From contig NC_077240.1 of the NCBI RefSeq assembly GCF_947179165.1, positions 6,746,001-6,810,000 of the forward strand: a DNA stretch of 64,000 nucleotides, given 5' to 3'. The DNA is from Solanum dulcamara (Eukaryota; Streptophyta; Magnoliopsida; Solanales; Solanaceae). The stretch's first letter is position 1, and each line of letters opens with the position of its first letter. This document shows positions 46,601 to 54,800 of the stretch, one piece after another. The notes below the pieces were generated by a model. That model did no database searches and had not been told where the DNA came from. It saw only the letters and a program-made list of their open reading frames with translations. The position numbers and the translations under genes were made by a program.

Positions 46601-47640
46601 TTGGTTCTGTGGCCTACCACCGTGTGACTGTTATTATGCCTTTATACTTCGGCCTTAGACTATGAATAATGATTCTCTTCATTCTTGTCTCCGTGATAGC
46701 ATTCTCTAGATATAATTTTGATATTTCATCGGATAAAGATTTTACCTTTGAGAAGTATTGACTTATTGTCATATTACGTTATGAGATTGACAAAGGCTCA
46801 TTTTCAAGCCTTTGTAATCTCGCATCATTCTTCTTTGTGAAAATCGTCGCCAGCATGTCCCAAGCTTCTTTGGGTGTCTTGGCATTCTTAATTCGTTGCA
46901 GGAACTCATCCTCAATTGTTACGGTGAGAACAAACATGGCCTTTCCAGCTTTGACCTTACTCTTTTTGTTGCTTCAGCATATGTTGGTGGTATAGTGTAT
47001 GTTCCATCGATGATATCCCATGATTCTTGGCGGAGAAAGTAATAGTGCATTCTCGTGCTCCATGATCCGTAGTTGCTAGCGTTGAGCTTCTCAACGCTGT
47101 TGAGAGTGCTTGCAAAATTCGCCATTAATTAGTGCCTTGTGACTTGTAGTCTTCAATAGTACCTTGTACGATCTCCTTTAAGTTGCTACCTCACGCTGTT
47201 GAGAGTGCTTGCAAAATTCGCCATTGATTAGTGCCTTGTGACTTGTAGCCGTCAATAGTAGCTTGTACTATCTCCTTTAAAATTCAAGTTGTGAGCAACT
47301 GATTCTGTATTTGTTTTTACTTAATTGAGTTAATTTTCATAATCTTTGTCAGATTACAATGGAAGTTGCTCTGGCTCTATTAGTTGGTGCAACCATTCTC
47401 TTAATTGTTCCATTTAAGTACATTGCTGCTTTCCTGATTTCTGATGCATTCACCCGAGAACTCGCGTTCCGAAGGGAAATGGTTTTGAGATTCATGACCT
47501 TTCTGAAGGAGCGGTGGGAAACAGTGCCTGCCACCCCAGTTGTTGTACTACCATTCGAGGATGATGAGTCCGATGCACCAAACCAAAGAAAGGAGTCCAG
47601 CAATGATGTAGTAAAACCAGATAAACAGTTAAAGCAGTAG
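28688..47640 (+). CDS. DUF639 family protein, predicted membrane-anchored
   Basis: Eleven exons: 28688-28880, 29715-29937, 32020-32167, 32939-33046, 34426-34589, 35428-35593, 35826-35962, 39295-39982, 42377-42489, 43252-43507, 47353-47640; all GT-AG, phases agree, 827 aa, stop TAG. Plant DUF639 hallmarks: HSDARSLVEYCCFRFLS (about 160-175), EPAFQRLIFVTMLAWE (189-204), LVGEEAFVRIAPAVSGIADW (from 229), then ILCIASGGKHPVLRWENNMA with PGKLILTDRALYFE, which looks like a GRAM/PH-type fold (about 300-334). Hydrophobic segments lie near 630-670 (exons 9-10) and 735-765 (exon 11), so the C-terminal third is probably in a membrane. The N-terminus (His/Ser-rich, no acids) may be a targeting peptide. Biochemical function is unknown for the family. 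Introns 2, 5, 7, 8 and 10 hold mobile elements. The start is the first ATG after an upstream ORF. The exon 5 acceptor has an alternative 6 bases downstream. Confidence 0.92.
30495..30935 (+). mobile_element. L1-type LINE 3' end in DUF639 intron 2
   Basis: Decayed C-terminus of an L1 reverse transcriptase in the sense orientation: H-C-T-V-A-A-D-M-W (zinc-binding region, about 30510-30540), AWVMPNCI, then WCIWNERNCRCLDGISTPTP near 30690-30740. This parallels the minus-strand L1 at 36302-37360. It ends in TGTTATTTAATGAAATTA without a long A tail. Confidence 0.7.
31600..31675 (+). mobile_element. Degenerate SINE/LINE tail in DUF639 intron 2
   Basis: ATAAGAGGATTCATGTAGCTGAC...GGATTGAGAGTAGTTGTT resembles the dispersed Solanaceae tail GATTCATATAGCCGACC...GGGACTGAGGCGTAGTTGTTG. 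Short and diverged. Confidence 0.4.
34905..35037 (+). mobile_element. RTE LINE 3' UTR insertion with about 17 bp TSD (intron 5)
   Basis: Contains TTTGAGCCAAGGGTCTTTCG, CCTCCCCAGACCCCACTTG and a GTTGTTGTTG tail. It is flanked by TTGACTATGAGAAGTAA at 34888-34904 and 35038-35054 (the first TTG of the repeat is ambiguous with the tail). Only about 130 bases of the 3' end were copied. Confidence 0.88.
35135..35240 (+). mobile_element. SINE/LINE tail fragment in DUF639 intron 5
   Basis: GAAACATGGTCAGTGAG followed by CGACTTGTTTGGGACTGAGG and CGTAGTAGTTG, a very common Solanaceae retroelement tail. The 5' end is not defined. Confidence 0.5.
36302..37360 (-). mobile_element. L1-type LINE, 5'-truncated, in DUF639 intron 7
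   Basis: Minus-strand remains of the L1 ORF2 C-terminus: an RT-linker block with D-G-P-Y-S-V-K-A-G-Y (about 37000), then the zinc-binding domain with CYMC...H..LHCPVAADI (about 36800-36710) and IPACIFWCVWTETNRRCFDG (about 36570-36510). The poly(A) tail appears as T9 at 36303-36311 on the plus strand. Flanks GTGTCAACCAT (36291-36301) and GTGTCAACTAT (37361-37371) look like an 11 bp target duplication with one change. About 1.06 kb; the frame is broken. Confidence 0.85.
37526..37607 (+). mobile_element. SINE 3' part with A-tail in DUF639 intron 7
   Basis: GACTGGGGTTTTTACCCTGTGC, AAAGGGTAGCGGCT and TTTCCCTTGTCAT followed by A10. I recognise this as the 3' body of a common Solanaceae SINE. It lies just outside the L1 insertion. 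Confidence 0.65.
38365..38725. repeat. Dispersed repeat rich in GCCCA/TGGGC, intron 7
   Basis: The left half has several GGCCCA/TTGACCCAT blocks; the right half has GGGCGGGTTGGGC, GACCCAATCC and TTGGGTGGGTTAATG, giving loose inverted symmetry around an AT-rich centre. Likely an old MITE. Ends are uncertain. Confidence 0.4.
40601..40810 (+). mobile_element. Solanaceae SINE in DUF639 intron 8
   Basis: tRNA-related head with A box TGGTCTAGCGG (40604-40614) and B box GGTTCAAATTT (40653-40663), then AAGTCTTGGTGGACAAAG, TACCTAATACCTG and GAAGGTGCACACGAGCTGG. This is the standard order of the abundant Solanaceae SINE. Full-length or nearly so, in the sense orientation of the gene. Confidence 0.85.
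41395..42205 (-). mobile_element. RTE-type LINE, reverse-transcriptase fragment, in DUF639 intron 8
   Basis: Minus strand reads through parts of an RTE reverse transcriptase: a T-V-G-G-D-S-E-H-F segment (about 42190), S-A-L-S-P (about 42140), the catalytic box as L-F-A-D-G (about 42060; the second Asp of F-A-D-D changed), L-S-R-T, then V-R-P-T-V-L-Y-E-A-E-C-W-P (about 41700) and M-L-R-W-M-C-G-H (about 41600). Several frameshifts. The 3' UTR with its TTG tail is missing, so both ends are truncated. Confidence 0.85.
44030..44130 (+). mobile_element. SINE 3' fragment in DUF639 intron 10
   Basis: CTAAGCCTTGGCAGGCAAAACTACCTATGG, then GAGTCGAGGTGTGCACATGC and an A-rich end. Corresponds to the 3' half of the SINE seen at 40601-40810. 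Confidence 0.6.
44245..44485. repeat. Two adjacent short tandem duplications
   Basis: A 50 bp unit (CAATCCCCTTGTCC...CCACTCATCATCACAA) occurs at 44249 and 44299. A 37 bp unit (ATCACATTCGAGA...GAACACTCAAAAC) occurs at 44411 and 44448. Both lie directly outside the LTR at 44488. Confidence 0.8.
44488..45290 (-). repeat. 3' LTR of the intron 10 copia element
   Basis: Begins TGTTGGATAT and ends GCTTAACA on the plus strand (TG...CA termini), next to the polypurine tract. It carries a TATA box on the minus strand (TATAAATAGAGG, about 44708-44719). Its length of 803 bp includes a later 364 bp LINE insertion plus 17 bp of target duplication; without these it is about 420 bp. Confidence 0.75.
44806..45169 (+). 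mobile_element. RTE LINE 3' UTR nested in the copia LTR, 17 bp TSD
   Basis: A 364 bp insert ending in GGGTTGTTGTTGTT with the GAGCCGAGGGTCTCTCG module near 45060. Its 5' side (GGATGGTGTGGAGGACCC, AGGGTAGAAGGCTAGTA) is the upstream part of the RTE 3' UTR. It is flanked by a perfect direct repeat ATACACTCTAGAATTCT at 44789-44805 and 45170-45186. Confidence 0.9.
47095..47280 (-). repeat. 99 bp tandem duplication covering the gag start
   Basis: CGCTGTTGAGAGTGCTTGC at 47095 recurs at 47194 (period 99), each copy running to TCTCCTTTAA (47181 and 47280). On the minus strand both copies contain the gag start codon and first codons. The upstream copy runs into a different frame after about a dozen codons. 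Confidence 0.9.
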
Positions 47641-48312
47641 GTTATTGTAAATCTTCTTCTAGGCAACTTTCTTCCTTCTTTTTTTCTGTTTTGTTCTTTA
47701 TAGTAGGTGGTTACAGCAGGTGTGACGGGTCGAAGACTGAAGCAGAAACAGTTTTTTCCCCTTAAAAACAGTATCATTTGGGTGGGATTTCGTAATTTAG
47801 CCTCTTGGAACATACGTGATAAAAATATGATTGATTTTGTGTATATATCCGTCTAACAATTTCCCATGGGGGATTTATACCTGATCCATGCATAATATCA
47901 GGAAAAATATATACAAATTCTTGACTGCTACTTAGTATTGGTAATAAGTGTCTTCTGAAGGAGGAAGAGCATAAGGATGTCTTGTTTTCGTCGATGGCCT
48001 TTTTAAGTTTCTTTGGCTGACCTTTTTTTAAGTTGTTACTGTAGACTTTGTGGTGGTGGTGGTGGTGGCGGCGACGGCTCGGGTGCTGGAAATTATCATC
48101 TTCAAATCATACAAGGACAATTTCCAAGACAAAGTTTTGCTGAGAATTTGAAGCTTTTGCACTTTGGGTGAATGGCCAAATTTTGATGTTTTCACACTAG
48201 TGAACAAAATTTCGAAAGACAAGGAAATGCAATTAAAATCCTAAATGAACAGGAAAAGTTAATGTAGTTGCCAACAGGTGCTCAAAAATATGTGAATCTG
48301 TACAATATTCTG
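47641..48312. other. Convergent 3' flank between DUF639 and thaumatin-like genes
   Basis: Contains the 3' UTR of the DUF639 gene and probably that of the minus-strand gene. A GGT microsatellite (about 48049-48067, followed by CGGCGACGG) lies in it. No other gene seen. Confidence 0.5.
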
Positions 48313-49635
48313 TCAAAACATCACTCCAAGACTAATCACTGTTGTCAATCCAACCATCAGCATATGCCTTTTTTCTAAGAGTGACCTCAATCCATATGCT
48401 CCACTACAAGTCACATTCTTGCCATGATTTGTGCACTGTGTCTGGTTCTGGTTCCTGTTATCCAACACACAATCTTAAATCAGCAAAAGAACATCCAAGT
48501 GTGTAGTGTTAACTGTCAATGAAGTGGGATCATAAGTCACAACTATGGAAGACTAGGGTTCAAATCCAAAAAAGGGCAAAAAATGCTCGGTGACTTCTTT
48601 GATATGTTCAAGTCTTGCTGGACAGAGTTATCCTATACATGTGCTTGTGGAATAATCAGAGTGTGCGTGAAATGGGCTCGACTCAATTGCTATTAAAACA
48701 AAATTTTATAATAGAGAAGTTTCAGAATTTTTACCTTGAATAACAAAATGAAACAACATACTCAGTAGAAGAGCAAGTGATGATACTAGTGGGGTCATCA
48801 AAGGCAAAGCTATAAGCCACAGGGCATGCTGTCTTGAAAATCCTTGAATAGTTTGTAGGCAAACATGAAACTGGACTACTGAATGTACCCCGGCAGCAAT
48901 ATTCATCGGTGTCGAAGACGTTACACGCGCTCCGGCAGGCGATCGTCTTGCCGTCCGACTTGAGAGCTAGCTCAGAAGGGCAATTTGGCCTGAGATCACT
49001 GTCACAGCCAACAGAACTGCAATTTCCTTTGCCATTTACAGGTTTTACTACTATAGGCAAGTTGAACCCATCCACAAGGCTAACATCATAAAAATCAGTA
49101 TCTCCAAGGGTAAATTCGGCAATCGAAGCTGGAGGCTGACCCGGTTCACGACATTTTAGACTGGTCCCGCACCTACCGGTCTGGCAGGTGCCGTTATCGT
49201 TCTTATTGAAGTTGCACCCGGTTCGACCCCATATGCGACCGCTCCACCCGGCCGGGGCGGTAAAGACTGCAGATTGGCCTTGTTTCAGCTCAAAACCATC
49301 TCCACTGAAATTGTTCTTAGGTGTAATTCCAGGCCATACTGTCTCTATGCAGTAGTTTATAATGGTAATATTTGTACACTCGGAATATTTTACCCCTGTC
49401 ACACTAAATCGTGTCAAAATCCACAACAAAAATATCAAATAATAAAAAGATAAAAGAAATAACAATATCAAATATACACAATTCAGGAGAGAAAGTAAAT
49501 ACGATTTTCAATCCTTGTAACTTCTTTATGTCTTATTAGAAAGCGAGCGAAAGAAGGAGAGTGTATTGTGTTACCTAAGGCAATAGCAAACAAGAGAAAC
49601 CAAAGAATGGAAAATGAAGTGAAGTAGGAAGCCAT
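48313..49635 (-). CDS. Thaumatin-like protein (PR-5 family) with hydrophobic C-terminal tail
   Basis: Three exons on the minus strand: 49635-49575, 49395-48735, 48454-48313; 287 aa, stop TGA. A signal peptide (MASYFTSFSILWFLLFAIAL) is encoded by exon 1. The thaumatin domain has the family's 16 conserved Cys (for example GTCQTGRCG, VFDTDEYCC, TACPVAYSFAFDDPTS, VSFCYS) plus one extra Cys near the mature N-terminus, and acidic-cleft residues in AEFTLGD and DGFN. Exon 3 adds 47 residues ending in a hydrophobic stretch (MLMVGLTTVISLGVMF), a pattern expected for a GPI-anchor signal. Reading past the exon 2 donor would instead stop at once (S-R-stop), an alternative short form of the usual PR-5 length. 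Members act in the apoplast in defence and some bind beta-glucans. A SINE fills most of intron 2. Confidence 0.9.
48498..48715 (+). mobile_element. SINE occupying most of intron 2 of the thaumatin-like gene
   Basis: Head GTCAATGAAGTGGGAT, B box GGTTCAAATCC (48557-48567), then CTTGCTGGACAGAGTTATCC, GTGTGCGTGAAATGGGCTCGA and an A/T-rich end. It matches the SINE type at 40601. Antisense to the gene, filling roughly three quarters of the 280-base intron (48455-48734). Confidence 0.75.
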
Positions 49636-49694
49636 GAATATGCAACTACTTATTAGTAGTAATTGTGAGTTACAAAGAAGTGAAAGAGAAGTGA

Positions 49695-49704
49695 GTATAT
49701 ATAC
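49695..49704 (-). promoter_or_regulatory. Candidate TATA box of the thaumatin-like gene
   Basis: GTATATATAC (palindromic) about 60 bases upstream of the start codon; other TATATA copies adjoin it. Placement would give a leader of about 30 bases. Confidence 0.4.
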
Positions 49705-49719
49705 ATATATATGTATTAA

Positions 49720-50154
49720 GTTAAGAGAAGAATACGTGCAGAAGATGGTGAACATTAGAGGAATATGGCTTCCTTTCTTCTTAAATCAAACGATTCCTTA
49801 CCTCCGACCATTTTTTTGTGTTCCTTACAATTGTCTCTTGCTATAATGACCTATTTATATACTTTTATATTCAATATTAACATAAAAGTGTGTAAGAATC
49901 GTGATGCCTAAATTTCCTTTATTTATACATGTATTGCTTAAAAACCTAGAATAAATAAAGCATTAATCTACTCTGAAATAAAGCTGTCTACAAAATATAA
50001 AGCAAGAAATATAGTATGTTTGCAGCAAACAAAAAGGGGTAATATTGCCCAAGCAATTTCCATTCATTCAACAAAATAATGTAAACTAATAGCTTATAGA
50101 TAGATTGTGATTAAAATGTTAAAGCTAATAATGGGAGATTAGTGCACCGGGCAA
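49720..50154. other. Intergenic between ELO and thaumatin-like genes
   Basis: Promoter of the thaumatin-like gene and 3' flank of ELO, both on the minus strand. AT-rich, no other feature recognised. Confidence 0.4.
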
Positions 50155-50982
50155 TCACGGAAGCTTATTCTTGTTAACATCTTTCCTCTTCTTTGCGTAA
50201 TTCTTGGAATGAAAATCAAGGAAGAGTGCCAAAAGGGAAGCATTGAAAACTGCATTGAAGCACCATCCATGGATTCCGGAGCAACCCGACCCGGTAAAGT
50301 GATAGTACAGCATCAAACCCGAAATCAGGAAACTGAAAACGAATTGGATAATCTGACAATTCGTAACCCATCTCTTCCACCATGGACGAAATCCCAAGGT
50401 ACACAGAAAGTAATAAGCGTACATTAGCACATGAACCGAAGCATTGGTAACAAGCGCCACCGGAAACAGTGTTTGGGAGGAAGAAAGCCATAAATAACAC
50501 ATGATCACCACCACCGCATGGTGGTAAACGTGGAGGAATGACAACCGTCTAGATCTAGGTCCACTGAGAATGATCAAAAGGGTGTCTAGAAACTCAACAA
50601 TCTTGGAGAAATAAAAGATGTAAGCCCAGAAAAAAACGGGTCCATGTGGAGGTGTTTGATTGGCTGGGAAGCAGATGACCCAAGTCCAATCAGTTTGGGG
50701 CATTTGGTGGAAGGCGGAGAGGGAGCATCCGGCGGCCATGATTAGGGATAGAAGGCATAGGAAGAGATTGTGGACGGCGGAGATGCGGCGGAGTGAGACG
50801 GGGGAGAGTGTGGGGAGAAGAGGGAAATTGTGGAAAGAGAAAGTGAGAGTGAGGTAAGTGAGGACAGTGAGAGCGAGAAAAAAAGGTGAGGAACCGAATG
50901 TGAAGGGTTCGTTCCATTGGAAATTGGTGATGATTGGATGATTGACGAGCCAATATTCAATGGTGGGGTAGAGAGTTTCCAT
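50155..50982 (-). CDS. ELO-type fatty acid elongase (GNS1/SUR4 family)
   Basis: A single exon of 275 aa; the frame extends 29 codons further upstream, but the plant family normally starts at the Met of METLYPTIEYWLVNHP, so 50982 is chosen. All ELO signatures are visible: K-I-V-E-F-L-D-T (127-134), the histidine box H-V-Y-H-H (151-155), N-A-S-V-H-V-L-M-Y-A-Y-Y and T-N-C-Q-I-I-Q. Seven or so hydrophobic segments and a Lys-rich C-terminus (KNYAKKRKDVNKNKLP) fit an ER membrane protein. ELO condensing enzymes add two carbons from malonyl-CoA to acyl-CoA in very-long-chain fatty acid and sphingolipid synthesis. In plants this family is a minor one beside the KCS enzymes, and its exact substrate is not established here. 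Lack of introns is normal for the plant members. A copia LTR lies about 0.6 kb upstream. Confidence 0.95.
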   Translation of the reverse strand: METLYPTIEYWLVNHPIITNFQWNEPFTFGSSPFFLALTVLTYLTLTFSFHNFPLLPTLSPVSLRRISAVHNLFLCLLSLIMAAGCSLSAFHQMPQTDWTWVICFPANQTPPHGPVFFWAYIFYFSKIVEFLDTLLIILSGPRSRRLSFLHVYHHAVVVIMCYLWLSSSQTLFPVALVTNASVHVLMYAYYFLCTLGFRPWWKRWVTNCQIIQFVFSFLISGLMLYYHFTGSGCSGIHGWCFNAVFNASLLALFLDFHSKNYAKKRKDVNKNKLP

Positions 50983-51562
50983 TTCTCCTCCGTACGCCGG
51001 CGACAATGGAGGTTTACCTTTATCTGTTTGGAAAAGGAAAAGTGAGATGATAAGGAAGACATTCGTCAACTCGATTTGAATTTTGTTTGTGATGTAATGC
51101 GAGGCATCTATAGCGACACGTCATCCCTTCGGTTAAATGGCTTTTTTTTATTTTTGACCACTTATACTACCAAATCTGTGTTATATTTTTTTAATATTTT
51201 TTTTTTTTCAATTTTAGGATCATATTTATTGCTATACTAATATTGCTATACTTTTAAAATGAGTCATATTTGCCCTTACAATGTTAAACCTTGTTAATAT
51301 ATCTATACGAAGATCTTTAAAATATTGATTGAACTTTTCGCCTTTTATTAAAAAATTATGATTTAGATAAAATCGTTTTTTCACTATTTTTCTCAACTAA
51401 TTATTATTTTGATATTTAATATTTTAAATTTAATTAATTTTTAATATTTAGTGATAGACGTTAATTATATATCCCTAAAGTTTTGATTTTCTTCTCGTAT
51501 AGGAGTCCTCTTTTGCTTTTCTATGTGCCTACGCGAGATTTTTTAGTGAATTCCTTTAGAGT

Positions 51563-51838
51563 TGATATAATATAAAATGACAAATTAATTTAAGAAGAGG
51601 AGGAGAGGGCAAATGAGTAATCTTATTATTTTCTTTTCTTTTGTGTGTTCATTCATGCTTACAAAAATGCCTCTTTATTGGCCTAAAAGAAGAAACAAAA
51701 TATAGTGGAAACACATAATAGTGAAAATAAATTATGGTGGAGGATAAGATATAATGAAAACAAATTAGGGTGGTGGATAAGATATAGTGAAAACAAATTG
51801 TGGTGGACAATAACATGGACATATATTATTTTGTAACA
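51563..51838 (-). repeat. 3' LTR of copia copy B
   Basis: Direct-repeat partner of 56283-56557 (shared GATGGACA..., AAAAGAAGAAACAAAAT, AACATGGACATATATTATTTTG). The TATA position has decayed to AATAAAGA on the minus strand (complement of 51672-51679). It lies 0.6 kb upstream of the ELO start codon in the same orientation. Confidence 0.9.
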
Positions 51839-54800
51839 CCCCCTCCCCCTTAGATGTTCATGTAAAATAAAGGTTCTAATGAAAGAACAAGCATATATCA
51901 TTATTCATGATACGCATTATTTGATATCTCATTAAAAGCCTTACCAGGAAAAACCCATTGGGATAAAAATCTTGGTTAAGAAAAAAAGAGTGCAGCGCGT
52001 ATTTACTCCTTTTGATGAGAACATTACTTAATATCATGACGACGACGCATTCTAATTTTGTATCTCATTTTCTCAAAGGTTGAAGTCGGCAATGCCTTGG
52101 TAAACATATCTGTTAAACTGTCACTTGAACGAACTTGTTGGACATCTATTTCACCCATCTTTTGAAGCTCATGAGTAAAAAAAAAATTTGGTGAAATATA
52201 TTTTGTTCTGTCTCCTTTGATGTATCCTCCCTTCAGTTGAGCCATATATGCAGCATTGTCTTCATACAATATTGTTGAAACGTCTCTTTTCAAAGAAAGA
52301 CCACATGCGCCCTGATTGTTTCAACCTGTATAAGAATTTCTCAAGCTTTATTGAACAAGTTTCTCAAGAATTCTTGTATGCTTTAGTCACTTTGAATTCA
52401 TCGAGAATTTTTATAAAAATATCGTGGTCCAATGAGCCATATAAATAGGCAGTGACCACGTCCATTAGGTGCATTTCAAGCTTTTCTTGAACTGCCAAAT
52501 TCATTAGATACCTGAAGGTAATTTCATCCACCACAGGAGAATATGTTTCCATATAGTCAATGCCAGGACTTTGCGAAAAATCTTGGGCTACAAGTCGTGT
52601 TTTATATCTTACGACTTCACCTTTTTCATTTCGTTTAAGCAAAAAAAATCATCTGTACCCTACTGGCTTGACACCTTCAGGTATTCGGATTATTGATCCG
52701 AAAATTTTATGTTCTTCAAGTGAAGTTAACTCTGCTTGAATTGCATCCTTCCATTTTGGCCAATCATTTTTCTGTCTACATTCATCGACAAAATTTGGTT
52801 CAGGATCCTCATCTTGTTGCATTATTTCAATGGCATCATTATAAGCAAAGATATTATCGACCATAGTATCATTTCGGTTTAACTTTTTTTCTGTCGAGAC
52901 ATAACTTATTGAGATTTCTTCATTCTCATTATTTTCAGGTACTTGGACCTTCTCGGTGGTATCACCATTTGTTATGTTTCTGGGCTATTCTTGAGCAATT
53001 TCCTCCAAATTATGATCATTTATTCCTTTACTTTTTCGAGGATTTTTATCTTTGGAATTAATTGGCCTTCCATGTTTTAAGCATGGTCTAGACTCATTTG
53101 CCTGAACAAGTTGTCTTACCGGAACATCAACTCGAACTTGAGCATTAGCAGATGGGATATGCGATTTAGTAACCCGTGGAAGGTTAGTAAATGCATTCGG
53201 TACTTGATTTGCAATATTTTGCAAATAAATCAACTTTTGAACTTCTTGCTCACATTGATTTGTTTGAGGATCTAAATGAGATAATGACAATGAATTTCAA
53301 TCTATCTCATTTTTCAATTGCTTATGTTCTTCCCCTAATGTTGGGTATACTGATTCATCAAAATGACAATCAGCGAATCTTGCCGTAAATAAATCTCCAG
53401 TCATAAGTTCTAAATATTTTATAATAGAAGGAGATCCATACCCAACATATATTTTCAACCTTTTTTTGGTGACCTATCTTTGTGCGGTGCAGTGGAGCAA
53501 TTGGGACATATACCGCACATCCAAATTTTTTAAGATGAGATGTATTTGGTTCCCTTCCAAAAGCCAACTGTAATGGGGAAAATTCATGAAAATTTATTGG
53601 CCTTATGCGCACAAGTGTTGCTGCATGCAAAATAGCATACTCTCATACCGAAAGAGGAAGTTTTGTCCTCATTAGCAATGGTCTAGCTATCAATTGGAGG
53701 CGTTTAATCAATGATTCTGCTAAACCATTTTGAGTATGAACATGAGCGGTCGGATGCTCAACTTTTATTCAAACCGACATACAATAATCATTAAAGGATT
53801 GAGATGTAAATTCACCAGCATTATCAAGACGAATTATCTTTATTGCATAATCTAAAAATTGTGTTCTTAACATTATAATTTGAGCTAACAATCTCGCAAA
53901 AGCCATATCGCGAATTGATAATAAGCACACATGTGACCATCTTGTAGATGCATCTATCAAGACCATATAATATTTAAATTGTTCATATGAAGGATGAATT
54001 GACCCACATATATCACTCTGTATATGTTTCCAGAAATGCATGGGGATTCAATCTCAACCTTAGTTGCTGATGATTTAATAATCAGTTTTCCTTGGAAATA
54101 AACAACACAAGAGAATTCCTTAGATGGAAGAATTTTCTGATTCTTCAAAGTGTGCCTTTGTGAATTCTCAATAATTCTACGCATCATATTATAACTGGAA
54201 TGGCCCAATCGGTCATGCCAAATAATAAATTTATTATGGTTAATAAATCTTTTATTTATCATAGCATGTCATTCAACCACATCAATACTTGTGTGGTATA
54301 ATCCAGAAGAAAGTGCAGGTAATTTTTTCATGCACAAATCTTTTTCCTGCTTTTATTGTAGTAATATAAAAGTACTCAACATTTTCTTCATTAGCAGTCT
54401 CAATATGATAGTCATTTTGGCAAATAACCTTAAAACTTAATAAGTTTCTTTGAGACTTACTACATTACAAAGCATTATTAATAGCCAATATTATTCCTCC
54501 AAGTAGTGATAAGGCTGCTCTTTCAGAGCTCTCAATTATTTTTTTACTACTGAATATTGTATTAATATTGGTCCCTTTCATAACCAAATGACACAAATAT
54601 TTCTTTTCTCTTAATATAGTGTGCGTTGTAGCACTATCCAAAAGGCACATATCTTCATTACTCATCTTGGATCCAATTGAGGATTGAAAAATTTATTTAT
54701 CTTCATAAAATAAAAATACATTATAAGAGATAAAATAAGTAACAATATTGCTAGAAAACATAAGTCCTCTTTTTTTTTTTTTAAATAGATAAAAGTAAAA

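Larger units (their letters stand above)
44488..47304 (-). mobile_element. Gutted non-autonomous copia element in DUF639 intron 10
   Basis: Antisense to the gene. In minus order: a leader, gag start at 47125 (M-A-N-F-A-S-T-L-N), the copia gag block with N-Y-G-S-W-S (to about 46500), an intact CCHC knuckle C-Y-N-C-G-K-K-G-H (about 46365-46325), a protease-like block in which the usual W-I-V-D-S-G reads W-I-V-G-S-K (about 46115), the H-V-P-G-M-K-K-N-L-L-S-V-S-Q segment, then a direct jump into the linker before reverse transcriptase (R-R-F-T-R-L-M-R-P-N). Integrase, reverse transcriptase and RNase H are absent. A polypurine-like tract AAGGGGAG (minus strand, about 45291-45298) precedes the 3' LTR at 44488-45290. 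No 5' LTR is found before exon 11. Confidence 0.85.

Noticed and set aside
47349..47813. Minus-strand open frame over DUF639 exon 11
   Set aside because: Antisense shadow of a coding exon with matching splice phase.
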